Notes: generated from the sequence alone by a model not told the origin. Numbered from the stretch's first letter, positions 33,081 through 42,466 are shown. The stretch is DNA of 64,000 nt from JAVKBW01 sp040222995 (GCA_040222995.1 JAVKBW010000082.1:124001-188000), one strand, 5' to 3'. Translations and numbers: made by a program.

Positions 33081-35390
33081 TTATCGGATGACGTTTTCAA
33101 GGGTGGTCAGCATTTCGTCGATGACGCTGAGAACCCGGGCCGAAGCGGCATAGGAGTTCTGCAACTGCGTCAGCAGGGCCAGCTCCTCGTCGACATTGAC
33201 CCCGACCTGGCCGCGCAGCGAGCCCTCGAGGCTGAGGCGCAACGCTTCGGAGCGTTCGAACACGCGGCTGGCGACACCGGCCTGCTGGGTGATTTCCACC
33301 AGGATGGAGGCCGCTAGACCGGAATACGATTCGTTGTCGAAGCTGACGCCGGACCCGCGCATGTTCAGCACATTGCCGCCCAGCGCGTTGACCACGCCGG
33401 TCGAGACAAGCTGTTTCGGCACTTCGGTGCCGTTGACGATGGTGTCGTTGACCCGAAGGTTGATGCGGCTGGCGTCCAGCGGCGTGGTGCCGGATTCGAC
33501 TTCGAAGAAATCCGACGATTCACCGGTTTGCGGCTGGCCTGTAATGACCGTCAGACCGAGCGCCGTCAGTGGCGTGTTGTTGTTGTCGGCCAGCGCCAGC
33601 GTTCCGGCCACGGTCGAGATTTCAAGATTGCCGTTGACGAACCGCGCCCGCACCCCGGCAATGTCGTTCAGCGAGGAGACCAGATCGGCCGCGCTGTCGC
33701 CGGTCGAGATCGTCACGGTTGTCGTCGTGCCGCCGACTGTCACATCGAACGTATCGCCGTTGGTGACGCCGGCGAGCGTCGTCAGGTCGGCGGTTCCCTC
33801 GATATCCACCGTGCCGAGCGATCGCTGGACCTTGTAGGCGTAGGAAAAGGTTTCGTTGCTGCGAACGGCGAAGGTTTCCGTCGTGCCGGTGATAAGGTTG
33901 ATGCCGGAAGCGGTGGTGCCTGTCGTGTCGGTGATGACAAGATCGCCGGCCTCCGACAGCACCTGAAGCTGGCCGTGCGAATCCACCCGCGCCGAAATAT
34001 TGTTCAGGGCGTTGATCTGCGCCGCCAGCGTGGTGAAGGTTTCGCCGGCGGCGATGGTGACCGTCTGGTCGCTGCCCCCGACATTGAAGGTGATGACGTC
34101 GCCGGCATCCACTTCCGCCAGCGTCGTGATATCGGTGTTGACGAGATCGCCGGCCTGCACGGTCGAAATGCCGAGCAGCACCAGCGGTTCGTTGCCGGTA
34201 TTGGAAAGCCTGAGGTTGCCGCGCGCCGTCGTGATATCAAGCACGCCATTGACGATTGCCGCGTTAACGCCGTCGATGCCGTTAAGGAACGTCAGAACGT
34301 CGTTGACCGTGTCGCCGGCGCCGACCGTGAAGGTCGATGCAGCGCCGCCGCCGACGGAGACTGTAAACGTGTCGCCGACTGTCAGCCCCAGCGAGGCCAG
34401 GGTGGTTCCGGCCGCAACGTCGACAGTACCGACGGCGCGTTCGGCGTCGAAGGTTTCGCTGGCGGTGGAAACAGTCGATGTATCGACAAGCGTGAAGGCG
34501 AATTCATCAAGCTGGTTACGTATCTTCTCGATCTGCGCCACGGCGTTGGTGGTGCTTGTAAGGGAATCCGCATCGCGCAGCACGGCGTCGATCTGCGCTC
34601 TCAACCGCCCGTCCGTCAAACGGTCGATCAGATTTGCGCTCTGACCGGTTTTTGTCAGTGTCTGCGCGCCGAGATTCAGCGTGAACTCGGAGGCCGTGGC
34701 GTCGACAAGATCCAGACCGTCGATCGTGTAGACCGATATTCGGCCGTCAGACCGTTCCAGAACCCGGATATCGATGATCTCGGCGACTTTCAGCAGTTCC
34801 GCATCGCGCTGGTTTTCAAGGTCGGATGTCTGCCGGAACGAGGTCTTTTCCCGCACGATCGAGTTGTTCAGGCGATTGATTTCCGCCAGCCGTTCGTTGA
34901 GTTCGTCGACGGTGGTGATCGCATCGGCGGAAAACTGGCTGAAGATATTGTCCAGACCGGCGGATATGCGCGACAGTTCCGCGACAATCGACTGCCCGGT
35001 GAGGATCAGGTCGGTGCGGGCCGCATCGCTTTCCGGCGCCGCTTCGAAGGCCTTCCAGGCCGAGTTGAAATCCTCGACGGCGTCGGTCAACGGCGTTTCG
35101 CCGGAAATCGTTCCCAGTGTCTGTTCGATAAGGGTGAACAGCTCTTTACGGACTTCCTGATCCTTGGCGCTGTTGGTTTCCGACAGCAGGTTGTTGCGCA
35201 GGGCGAGATCGGTGCGGCGCGAAATATCGTTGATGATGACGCCGCCGTTGATCAGATCCTGAAATTCAGCGCTCAGCGCATTGAAATCGGGGTTCTGTGC
35301 ATTGGCGACGTTGTTGGCGACGGTATTGGTTGCGATGTTGATCGCGTTCAATCCGCTGACGGCGGCGTCGAGTGCAGCTAAAAGTCCCAT
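33081..35390 (-). CDS. flgK: FlgK, hook-filament junction protein (HAP1) with enlarged centre
   Basis: The 769 residues are much longer than enteric FlgK (about 550). The N-terminus (LLAALDAAVSGLNAINIATN) and C-terminus (EELALLTQLQNSYAASARVL, DEMLTTLENVIR) are standard. The extra length is three related beta-rich segments at about 316-410, 418-500 and 522-615, each with a G-D-x-F/I-x-V-x-V-G-G strand followed by a helix-like NDVLTFLNGIDGV or similar stretch. They look like Flagellin_IN repeats. Downstream of flgI-flgJ-flgN. Confidence 0.95.
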   Translation of the reverse strand: MGLLAALDAAVSGLNAINIATNTVANNVANAQNPDFNALSAEFQDLINGGVIINDISRRTDLALRNNLLSETNSAKDQEVRKELFTLIEQTLGTISGETPLTDAVEDFNSAWKAFEAAPESDAARTDLILTGQSIVAELSRISAGLDNIFSQFSADAITTVDELNERLAEINRLNNSIVREKTSFRQTSDLENQRDAELLKVAEIIDIRVLERSDGRISVYTIDGLDLVDATASEFTLNLGAQTLTKTGQSANLIDRLTDGRLRAQIDAVLRDADSLTSTTNAVAQIEKIRNQLDEFAFTLVDTSTVSTASETFDAERAVGTVDVAAGTTLASLGLTVGDTFTVSVGGGAASTFTVGAGDTVNDVLTFLNGIDGVNAAIVNGVLDITTARGNLRLSNTGNEPLVLLGISTVQAGDLVNTDITTLAEVDAGDVITFNVGGSDQTVTIAAGETFTTLAAQINALNNISARVDSHGQLQVLSEAGDLVITDTTGTTASGINLITGTTETFAVRSNETFSYAYKVQRSLGTVDIEGTADLTTLAGVTNGDTFDVTVGGTTTTVTISTGDSAADLVSSLNDIAGVRARFVNGNLEISTVAGTLALADNNNTPLTALGLTVITGQPQTGESSDFFEVESGTTPLDASRINLRVNDTIVNGTEVPKQLVSTGVVNALGGNVLNMRGSGVSFDNESYSGLAASILVEITQQAGVASRVFERSEALRLSLEGSLRGQVGVNVDEELALLTQLQNSYAASARVLSVIDEMLTTLENVIR

Positions 35391-35426
35391 TTCGGTTTCT
35401 TTCCGGTTACGTACTGATCACGGCGT

Positions 35427-35861
35427 CTACAATGTTTCGTTCAGGGTGACCGCGACGGCCTTGCCCGTATAGGCCTTCGTGCCGCCGCCGGCGGTATAGC
35501 TGCCGACCGGCTGCGATGCTTTCTGCGCGGCGTCGCGCATGATTTCCATGATGCGGCGGCTGGCGCGCACCATGGCGTCGAGACGGCGTTCGTTCAGGCG
35601 CATCGCATCGTCGAAGCGTTTGGCGACCTGGGTGAGTTCGTCGCGAAGCGCGGGCTCCAGTTCGGCGGAAAGCCCGACCAGCCCGCCAAGATTGCGGATC
35701 ATGGTTTCGTATTCGGCGAACAGTTGCTGTTTTTCCTGCACCACGACCGCAAGATCGGCCGATTTCGGGCGGGTCGTCAGCATGTCCGTTTCACGTTCGA
35801 TCAGGTTGGTAAGACGGGTGACAACGTCGATCAGATTCTGGGCTTTTTGTGCCGGGCTCAT
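35427..35861 (-). CDS. flgN: FlgN/FlbY-like flagellar export chaperone
   Basis: 144-residue helical protein of the FlgN type; FlgN is the chaperone for FlgK and FlgL. Seen: a long heptad-like helix (KAQNLIDVVTRLTNLIERETDML, in pieces), a EKQQLFAEYE segment and a second helix near 75-115. Overlaps flgJ by 4 bp and sits 36 bp before flgK, the expected partner. Sequence conservation in this family is weak, so the call leans on position. Confidence 0.7.
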   Translation of the reverse strand: MSPAQKAQNLIDVVTRLTNLIERETDMLTTRPKSADLAVVVQEKQQLFAEYETMIRNLGGLVGLSAELEPALRDELTQVAKRFDDAMRLNERRLDAMVRASRRIMEIMRDAAQKASQPVGSYTAGGGTKAYTGKAVAVTLNETL

Positions 35862-36205
35862 TGCGAAGACTGCTCCTGCATTCTCAACATTTCCGTTTTC
35901 ACCATGTCGGCGATGCCGACTCCGCCGGATTTGGCGATCGCCTTGCCGTATTCCTGGTTCAGCAATCCCTTGAAGACCTGTTCGGCATGACCGCCGCCGA
36001 ACATGCCGTCCGACGCGATGCCCTTGGAAATCTGGTCAAGCATTTGCGACAGGAAAAACGATTCAAAGTCTTTCGCGGCCTTGTCGATCATTTCCGGCGA
36101 TTTCGCGCCCTTCATTTTCAGGAAGGCCGGGTTGCCGGATATGGCCTGGTCCGTAGCGAAGGTCGCCAGGCTGTCCATGCCGCCGCCGAGAGATGCGCTA
36201 TCCAT
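35858..36205 (-). CDS. flgJ: FlgJ-type rod-binding protein (short form)
   Basis: 115 residues corresponding to the N-terminal rod-binding domain of FlgJ (AAKDFESFFLSQMLDQIS, MFGGGHAEQVFKGLLNQEYGKAIAKSGG). The muramidase domain of enteric FlgJ is missing, as is common in alphaproteobacteria, so wall cutting must come from another enzyme. The start overlaps the flgI stop (TGATG). Confidence 0.88.
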   Translation of the reverse strand: MDSASLGGGMDSLATFATDQAISGNPAFLKMKGAKSPEMIDKAAKDFESFFLSQMLDQISKGIASDGMFGGGHAEQVFKGLLNQEYGKAIAKSGGVGIADMVKTEMLRMQEQSSQ

Positions 36206-37386
36206 CAGATCACCTCGATTTCGGCTTGCAGCGCGCCGGCGGCCTTGACCGCCTGCAGGATGGTGATCATGTCGCGCGGGCCGACGCCCAGCGAGTTCAG
36301 ACCGTTAACCAGTTCCTGCAGGCTGACGCCGGGATTGAGAACGGTAAGGCGTCTGTCGCCGCTCTCGTCGACCTCGATTTCCGTGCGGTCGACCGTTTCC
36401 GTCGTTCCGGTATTGGAGAACGGCTGCGGCTGCGACACCTGCTGGGTTTCGGTAATGCGAATCGTCAGGTTGCCTTGCGCGATCGCGACCTGGCTGATGC
36501 GGACGTTTTCACCCATGACGATGACGCCGGATTGTTCATCGATCACCACCTTGGCGACCTGATCGGGTTCGACCCGAAGCTGTTCGATGTCGGTTACCAG
36601 ATCGACGATGCGCCCCTGGTAGTTTTCAGGCACCGTCAATTCCACGGTGCCGGGGTCGAGCACATCGGTCGCGTTCAGGCCGACAAAGGCGTTGATCGCC
36701 CGGCTGATCCGTCTGGCCGTGGTGAAATCGGGATTGCGCAGGGTAATCTTCATGGTGCTGAGATTGGCGATGGCGAACGGGATCTCGCGTTCGATGATGG
36801 CCCCGTTGGCGATGCGCGCGCTTGTCGGCACGCCCTTGATGACGGTTTCCGCCGCACCCTGGACGGAAAACCCGCCGACCGCGACGTTGCCCTGGGCGAC
36901 GGCGTAGATTTCACCGTCAGCGCCGACCAGCGGGGTAACGAGCAAGGTGCCGCCCAGCAGACTGGAGGCGTCGCCGAGGGCCGATACCTGCACGTCGATG
37001 CGCGTGCCCTGGCGGGAAAACGGCGGCAGAACGGAGGTCACCATGACGGCGGCGACATTCGCGGTATCAAGGCTGTCGTCCCGGGCGTTGACGCCGAGGC
37101 GTTCCAGCATGCCGATCAGGCTTTCGCGGGTGAAAATCGCGCCGCCGAGGCCGTCGCCGGTCCCGTTCAGCCCGACCACCAGCCCGTAGCCGATCAGCAG
37201 GTTGTCTCGCACGCCTTCGAAATCGACGATATCCTTGATGCGGGACTGCGCCTGGGTCTGGCTTGTCGTCGCCAGCAGGATCGCCGCAACGATCAGCAAC
37301 GCGTTGACGACCGTCGTGACCGTCTGTCCGATGGACCGCGGCGACGGATTATCCTGCCAGTTAGGGGCGCCTGATACGGAAATCAC
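36205..37386 (-). CDS. flgI: FlgI, flagellar P-ring protein
   Basis: Periplasmic ring subunit. A signal peptide (hydrophobic core LLIVAAILLA, cleavage near TQAQS) is followed by the family start RIKDIVDFEGVRDNLLIGYGLVVGLNGTGDG in pieces. 393 residues from the GTG at 37386, chosen because AGGAG lies 7 nt upstream; an in-frame TTG at 37401 precedes that ribosome-binding site. A sigma-54 promoter is 40-55 bp upstream. First gene of flgI-flgJ-flgN-flgK. Confidence 0.94.
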   Translation of the reverse strand: MISVSGAPNWQDNPSPRSIGQTVTTVVNALLIVAAILLATTSQTQAQSRIKDIVDFEGVRDNLLIGYGLVVGLNGTGDGLGGAIFTRESLIGMLERLGVNARDDSLDTANVAAVMVTSVLPPFSRQGTRIDVQVSALGDASSLLGGTLLVTPLVGADGEIYAVAQGNVAVGGFSVQGAAETVIKGVPTSARIANGAIIEREIPFAIANLSTMKITLRNPDFTTARRISRAINAFVGLNATDVLDPGTVELTVPENYQGRIVDLVTDIEQLRVEPDQVAKVVIDEQSGVIVMGENVRISQVAIAQGNLTIRITETQQVSQPQPFSNTGTTETVDRTEIEVDESGDRRLTVLNPGVSLQELVNGLNSLGVGPRDMITILQAVKAAGALQAEIEVI

Positions 37387-37425
37387 ACCAATACTCCTCA
37401 AGTCAGCTCTCTCGCTGTAACTGAT

Positions 37426-37441
37426 AGCGAAGATCGTGCCA
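37426..37441 (-). promoter_or_regulatory. Sigma-54 promoter of flgI-flgJ-flgN-flgK
   Basis: Minus strand reads TGGCACGATCTTCGCT: perfect -24 half, -12 half TCGC for TTGC, exact GG-N10-GC spacing. Predicted start near 37415, leader about 29 nt. Confidence 0.82.
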
Positions 37442-37625
37442 GTTTATGGAATTGATTAAGATATTGATTTAAAACAGAAAATTATGAGTATGAGTGAGGC
37501 GCTTCCGGCCCGCCGGAGCTGTGCGGAAATTTCTGCCGGAACAGTCTGCCGTAAAAGCCGGCAGGCATGGTGCAAACTGCCGGATTGCGGTTTTCGACGG
37601 ACCGAACACACGATAGGATGGGGTT

Positions 37626-38069
37626 ATGAAAGTTGAAGGACCAAAATCGACAAGTGCTGCCGGTGCAGCAAAAAAAGCCTCCAGGGCGAAGAAGGGGGGC
37701 GGGCCGTCCTTTTCGAGCGCGCTGGGGGATCCGGTCGATGATGTCGCCGCCGCATCGGGAGCGGTTTCCGCCGGGCCGGTAAGTTCGCTCGATTCGCTGC
37801 TGGCGCTTCAGGAAGTCGGCGATGCGACGGAAGAGAAGGGCGGCGAGAAGAATCGCCGGGCCCGCGAATGGGGCCATTCGGTTCTCGACAGGCTGGAGGA
37901 TATCCGCAACGGACTGCTGATCGGGGCCATTCCGGTCGACCGGCTGGAAACCCTGGCCGAGGGCATGAAAAAGCAAAAGGAAAACGCCAGCGATCCCGCG
38001 CTGGCCGCCATCATCGAGGAAATCGAGCTTCGCGCGCTCGTCGAACTGGCGAAGCACGACAGGCGCTAG
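37626..38069 (+). CDS. fliX: FliX, flagellar assembly checkpoint regulator
   Basis: FliX couples basal-body assembly to FlbD activity in Caulobacter. The 147 residues match the family: basic N-terminus, low-complexity centre, and a helical C-terminal half with VLDRLEDIRNGLLIGAIP and the ending EEIELRALVELAKHDRR. Divergent from flgI, and on the opposite strand from most neighbours. Its presence with FlbD supports a FliX-FlbD checkpoint here. Confidence 0.92.
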   Translation: MKVEGPKSTSAAGAAKKASRAKKGGGPSFSSALGDPVDDVAAASGAVSAGPVSSLDSLLALQEVGDATEEKGGEKNRRAREWGHSVLDRLEDIRNGLLIGAIPVDRLETLAEGMKKQKENASDPALAAIIEEIELRALVELAKHDRR

Positions 38070-38260
38070 ACGAACCGCGCCATCGCGCGCCGGTTTCCGA
38101 AAATTACAATCATTATAAAGAGTTGTGATCCGATCCTGTGATGCTATCGGGAAATGCAATCGAATCAAAAAAACAATTGTGTTTCACGCTCTCGCTCTCT
38201 ATACAGCGCGCCGGGTGGTTGATTGCCCGTCGTGTTCGACCTCTTTTTTTGGAGCGTTCT

Positions 38261-38740
38261 ATGGCTACAGGTCGTCGTACCGAAAGTAATTCGAAGAAGA
38301 AGTCCAGCGCAAATGGCGCGCTCGCGTCAACGATGCTGCCACAAAACTACAAACCCACCGCTAAAGAAAAATTCATGAATCCGCAGCAGCAGGAATATTT
38401 CCGGCGCAAGCTGCTGGCGTGGCGCGACGATCTGCTGCGGGAATCATCGGAAACGCTGGAAAGCCTTCAGCAGGAAAATCTGGCGCAGCCGGACCTGACG
38501 GACCGGGCCAGCATGGAAACCGACCGTGCGATCGAATTGCGGACACGCGACCGGGAAAGAAAGCTGATTTCCAAGATCGACGCCGCCTTGCAGCGGATTG
38601 CGACCGGCGAATACGGGTATTGTGAGGAAACCGGCGAACCGATTTCCCTGAAACGCCTGGATGCCCGCCCCATCGCAACCCTGAGCCTGGAAGCCCAGGA
38701 GCGTCACGAGCGGCAGGAACGAACCCGCCGCGACGACTGA
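38261..38740 (+). CDS. dksA: DksA, RNA-polymerase-binding transcription factor
   Basis: Binds the RNA polymerase secondary channel and works with ppGpp. The 159 residues have a Lys/Ser-rich N-terminus, the coiled coil (about 45-100) and the zinc-finger region YCEETGEPISLKRLDARPIATLSLEAQERHE, in which only the first of four zinc Cys is kept, as in many alphaproteobacterial DksA proteins. Start at the ATG at 38261 with GGAG 6 nt upstream; the frame is open further upstream. Confidence 0.93.
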   Translation: MATGRRTESNSKKKSSANGALASTMLPQNYKPTAKEKFMNPQQQEYFRRKLLAWRDDLLRESSETLESLQQENLAQPDLTDRASMETDRAIELRTRDRERKLISKIDAALQRIATGEYGYCEETGEPISLKRLDARPIATLSLEAQERHERQERTRRDD

Positions 38741-38773
38741 CCTTAGCGGACAATCCGACGAAAGTTCTGATAG

Positions 38774-38809
38774 CCGCGTCCGGCCTATAAGGGTCGGGCG
38801 CGGTTTTCG
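38774..38809 (+). terminator. Rho-independent terminator of dksA
   Basis: 12-bp stem (CCGCGTCCGGCC with GGTCGGGCGCGG, two G-U pairs) followed by TTTTCGTTT, 34 bp after the dksA stop. Confidence 0.82.
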
Positions 38810-38843
38810 TTTGTACGGCGTTCAAATATCCCCGAAACGTCAG

Positions 38844-38872
38844 CCGGCGCCCCCTGATCAGGGGGGCGCCGG
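38844..38872. terminator. Strong GC hairpin between dksA and flgH
   Basis: CCGGCGCCCCCT-GATC-AGGGGGGCGCCGG with near-perfect 12-bp arms. No T tract on either side, so it may act as a transcript-end stabiliser for flgH (minus strand) rather than a classic terminator. A purine-rich run follows at 38890-38918. Confidence 0.5.
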
Positions 38873-38953
38873 TAACGGGATCTACGCCTGCGAGAGGAGA
38901 GACGAGAGAGAGGAGAGTGCAGTCGTAAACCCTGAACTGTGTAAGCTTTATCC

Positions 38954-39736
38954 TTAGAACGGCACGACGATGTCGAGAATCTGCGTGCCGTAGCGGGGTT
39001 GCTGAACATCAGTGATATGGCCGCGGCCGCCATAAGCGAGGCGGGCTTCGGCGATATCCTCGAACGGAACGGTGTTGTCGCTGGTGATATCCTGCGGCCG
39101 GATCACGCCGATGATCTGTAATTCGCGGACCTCGAAATTGACGCGCGTTTCCTGCCGTCCATGAATGACCAGATTGCCGTTCGGCAGAACCTGCGTCACC
39201 ACGGCGGCGAGCTGAATGTTGATTTCTTCCTCTCGGTCGATGGTGCCGGTGCCGGTATTCGATGAATTGGAATCCGTGCCCAGAAGATTGGGCGGATCGA
39301 CCGCTTCAGGCAGGATGGCGTTCAGGGCGCCTTCGTATCCGAACAAGTTATCGATACCGAGATTCTCTGTGTTGTTCCGGGTGCGCGTCGTGGTGTTGCC
39401 GATGGCGGCGTCGTCGTCGATGGCGATTACCACGGTGACGATGTCGCCGATATTGTTGGCGCGCAAATCCTTGAAGAAAGCGCGGGAGCCGGGCCGCCAC
39501 AGCGAATTCGGTTGCCGTTTCGCGGTTTTCGGTTCCGGCATCGGCATGCTGATCGGCTTGTAGGTCGGTGAATGCGTCGGATTGTCGACGGCGCTCAGCG
39601 CGGGCGGTTGGCCGACATCGGCAAGCCGGCTCAGCGCATTGCAGCCGCCAAGCACAGTACCGACCAGCAGCAGGGCGGCCAGACGGCCGGTTTGCTTGCG
39701 CAGGGTTCGGCCAGTTGTATCGGTTGTTCCAACCAT
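38954..39736 (-). CDS. flgH: FlgH, flagellar L-ring lipoprotein
   Basis: Outer-membrane ring subunit. A lipobox VLGGC places the lipidated Cys at residue 32. The FlgH domain follows (LWRPGSRAFFKDLRANNIGDIVTVVI in pieces; NLVIHGRQETRVNFEVRELQIIGVIRP in pieces; AYGGRGHITDVQQPRYG at the end). 260 residues is normal. Last gene of flgF-flgG-flgA-flgH. Confidence 0.95.
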   Translation of the reverse strand: MVGTTDTTGRTLRKQTGRLAALLLVGTVLGGCNALSRLADVGQPPALSAVDNPTHSPTYKPISMPMPEPKTAKRQPNSLWRPGSRAFFKDLRANNIGDIVTVVIAIDDDAAIGNTTTRTRNNTENLGIDNLFGYEGALNAILPEAVDPPNLLGTDSNSSNTGTGTIDREEEINIQLAAVVTQVLPNGNLVIHGRQETRVNFEVRELQIIGVIRPQDITSDNTVPFEDIAEARLAYGGRGHITDVQQPRYGTQILDIVVPF

Positions 39737-39780
39737 CTTGTTTTCCTCTCGGGCCTCATGGGGCCCAGTGTTGCCGTCGT

Positions 39781-40785
39781 TCAGTTCATTGCGATGCCGC
39801 CGGGCAAGGCGATATCAAGCTGCCCCGGCCCGGAAACGACCGCTTCGATGACCCGGTTTGAATGCATGTTCATCACCCGGACGACCTCGTTCATGCCGCC
39901 TGACTCCATTGCTTTGGCGCGGGCGGTCAAAACCATGTTGGCGGATCTGGCGCGCACGGTAACCAGGCTGCCCTTCTTGATCAGAACCGGCGGTTCGATG
40001 GAATTCGATGCGACGGGTGCGCCGGTGCGCAGCGTTCGTTTCGCTGCCTGGCCGATCAGCATCGACGGATCGACAATGCTCTGCCCGGCAAGGCCGCCGG
40101 CCCGCATATCGATCATTTCGATATCCCGCTCGGTGATGGTCTCGCCGCGCATGATGCGGCGAACCGGCACCGGAACTTCGACAAGCCGGTACAGTTTGCC
40201 GGCTATCGGCTTGCGAATGACCGGGTTATCCCGCGGCGCCACCAGCATGGCGGTAAAGCGCTGGGTGCGGTCATCGACCTGGAGCTGTTCGATGCCCAGG
40301 GTCGCCGGTCTGTCGGTCGGCACGTGCAGGGTCATGAAACTGTTGTCGAGTTCAAGATCGTAGTCATTGCCGGTTCCGTTGCGGCGGTCGATTTCGTCAC
40401 GGATCGCCGTGCGGATAACCGTTGCGTCGATGGCCTGACTGACCCGGACGACCGACGCCGTTTCGAACTGGCTCGCCGGCCGCCATTCGAGATTGAACGC
40501 CCTGGCGACCTTCATCAGCCAGCGCGCGTCGAGCATGACGTTCTTGCCGGGATCCGGCGACCGCCCGATCGGCCGGTCGGCGTATTTGCCGGCATTGTTG
40601 AAGACATCGCCCAGCTTTACCGTGTCGGAAGTGATCTCGATACGGGAGTTGAGGGTGACCGGCGCTTCGATTTGTGTCGTGGCTTCTGCGGCGAAAACCG
40701 GACCGAACGGCAGCAGAAGCAATCCTGCTGCGACCGCAAGCGGCATCAGCATGATGGCGGGGTTTCTGTATCTGACCGGTTTCAT
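39781..40785 (-). CDS. flgA: FlgA, P-ring assembly chaperone
   Basis: Periplasmic chaperone for FlgI. Signal peptide (hydrophobic core about 12-32, cleavage near VFA-A), then a variable region and the C-terminal SAF-type domain (about 205-330) with PVRRIMRGETITERDIEMID and AKRTLRTGAPV. 334 residues, longer than enteric FlgA (219) but usual for alphaproteobacteria. 24 bp after flgG. Confidence 0.93.
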   Translation of the reverse strand: MKPVRYRNPAIMLMPLAVAAGLLLLPFGPVFAAEATTQIEAPVTLNSRIEITSDTVKLGDVFNNAGKYADRPIGRSPDPGKNVMLDARWLMKVARAFNLEWRPASQFETASVVRVSQAIDATVIRTAIRDEIDRRNGTGNDYDLELDNSFMTLHVPTDRPATLGIEQLQVDDRTQRFTAMLVAPRDNPVIRKPIAGKLYRLVEVPVPVRRIMRGETITERDIEMIDMRAGGLAGQSIVDPSMLIGQAAKRTLRTGAPVASNSIEPPVLIKKGSLVTVRARSANMVLTARAKAMESGGMNEVVRVMNMHSNRVIEAVVSGPGQLDIALPGGIAMN

Positions 40786-40809
40786 GGGGTTTCTCCTCCG
40801 TCTGCCGCG

Positions 40810-41595
40810 TTAGCGGATGTTGCCCAGGGTGGACATCATCTGATCGGCGGTTTCGATGACCTTGGAATTCATTTCGTAGGCCCGTTGCGCGGAAATCAGG
40901 TTGGTGATTTCGTCAACGACATTGACGTTCGAGGTTTCCAGGAACCCCTGCTGCAAGGTGCCGAACCCGGTCGATCCGGGCGTGCCGGTGATCGCCGTCC
41001 CCGAGGCCGGGGTTTCCAGCATCAGGTTTTCGCCGATCGCCAGCAGGCCGGCTTCGTTGATGAAGTTGGCAAGCGTAAGCTGGCCGACATTCTGCGGCGT
41101 CGTCTGTCCGTCCAGGCTGACCAGCACTTCGCCGCTGGCGTTGATGGCGATATCGACCGCGTTCTGCGGAATGGTGATGCCCGGTTCGACGGTAAAGCCG
41201 TCAGCCGTGACAAGATCGCCGTCCGCATCCACCTGAAGCGCGCCGGCCCGGGTATAGGCCGTATCGCCGTTCGGCAGGGTGATCTGGAAATAGCCGTTGC
41301 CGTTGATCGCCAGATCGAGCGGGTTTTCCGTCAGGCTGAGGTTGCCCTGTTCGGATATCCGGTAGACGGCGGCTGTCTTGACGCCGAGGCCGATCTGCAC
41401 GCCGGCCGGCACAACCGTATCGGCATCGGATGAATTGGAGCCGACCCGGCGCTGGTTCTGATACAGCAGGTCCTGAAATTCCGCGCGGCGTCGCTGATAG
41501 GCCGTGGTGTTCATGTTCGCGATGTTGTGCGATATGACTTCCACATTGAGCTGCTGCGCCAGCATGCCCGTTGCGCCGATTGATAAGGCTCTCAT
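40810..41595 (-). CDS. flgG: FlgG, distal rod protein
   Basis: 261 residues, full-length. N-terminal rod signature (MLAQQLNVEVISHNIANMNTTAYQRRRAEF in pieces) and C-terminal EITNLISAQRAYEMNSKVIETADQMMSTLGNIR in pieces, both diagnostic. 34 bp after flgF. Confidence 0.97.
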   Translation of the reverse strand: MRALSIGATGMLAQQLNVEVISHNIANMNTTAYQRRRAEFQDLLYQNQRRVGSNSSDADTVVPAGVQIGLGVKTAAVYRISEQGNLSLTENPLDLAINGNGYFQITLPNGDTAYTRAGALQVDADGDLVTADGFTVEPGITIPQNAVDIAINASGEVLVSLDGQTTPQNVGQLTLANFINEAGLLAIGENLMLETPASGTAITGTPGSTGFGTLQQGFLETSNVNVVDEITNLISAQRAYEMNSKVIETADQMMSTLGNIR

Positions 41596-41629
41596 GCTCT
41601 TTCTCCTTCAACGATCCTGGTGGGACCGC

Positions 41630-42352
41630 TTATCCTTGCGAACTGCCGAGACGGCGGATCATTGTTCTTTGTCGCTCGTCTTCATTCTGAAGTACTTTCC
41701 GTAACGAATTGTGAGCGTTGGATATTTCTATCATTCTTGTCATTTCCAGGACGGCGACGACATTGGATTGTTCCAGGCTGCCCTGGACGATCTGCACGTT
41801 CTCCGCCTGCTGCGGGTCCTGTTCGGTCGTATAGATACCGTTGGCGCCGCGCCGCAGTTCCTGGTCGCCCTCGAAGGTTACGACCTGCAGGGTGCCGAGC
41901 GGCCCGGCTTCGGTGCTGACCGAACCATCGCCGTTGATCTCGATCGATGTCGTCTGCGGCGGGATCTGGATCGGCCCGGCATTGGTCAGCAACCGATGAC
42001 CTTCGGTGTTGACGACGAAACCTTCGGCGTCGAGCTGGAACCGGCCGTGCCGCGTATAGCGTTCGCCGAGCGGCGTATCGACCACGAAATATCCGTCGCC
42101 GTTCAGCGCGATATCGAGATCGTTCCCTGTCTGGGTGATCGGTCCGTTCTCGGTCGACCGGTACTGACCGACATCCTGCACGTAGGAATAGCCTGTCTTG
42201 TCCTGAGACGGTTTCATCAGGAATTCGTTGAAAACCATGCGCTCTGCACGGTAGGCCGGGGTATTCACATTCGCGAGGTTGTTCGCCACCACGTCCATCT
42301 GACGGCGCAGGGCGGCCTGCCTCGATATTCCGATATAGATGCCATTTTCCAT
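41630..42352 (-). CDS. flgF: FlgF, proximal rod protein
   Basis: 240-residue rod protein with ALRRQMDVVANNLANVNTPAYRAER at the N-terminus (in pieces) and the C-terminal VLEMTRMIEISNAHNSLRKVLQNED. Start chosen at the ATG at 42352 (MENGIYIG), preceded by GAGG; the frame is open further upstream to 42439. First gene of flgF-flgG-flgA-flgH, with a perfect sigma-54 promoter about 115-130 bp upstream. Confidence 0.95.
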   Translation of the reverse strand: MENGIYIGISRQAALRRQMDVVANNLANVNTPAYRAERMVFNEFLMKPSQDKTGYSYVQDVGQYRSTENGPITQTGNDLDIALNGDGYFVVDTPLGERYTRHGRFQLDAEGFVVNTEGHRLLTNAGPIQIPPQTTSIEINGDGSVSTEAGPLGTLQVVTFEGDQELRRGANGIYTTEQDPQQAENVQIVQGSLEQSNVVAVLEMTRMIEISNAHNSLRKVLQNEDERQRTMIRRLGSSQG

Positions 42353-42466
42353 TTGCGTCCTCTCTTCGATTGTCCCCGGCGCCCCACCGAACCGGACCTC
42401 TCTCCAGGTCCTGTCCGCTGCATCGACGCCTGCCGACAAATCGTTCTCTTCCTCGGTCAGGGATAT

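Noticed and set aside
37441..37480. TTAA-N9-TTAA near fliX as a CtrA box.
   Set aside because: CtrA boxes use N7; this is just AT-rich sequence.
37482..38168. Minus-strand open frame opposite fliX.
   Set aside because: fliX on the plus strand matches its family fully; the antisense frame matches nothing I know.
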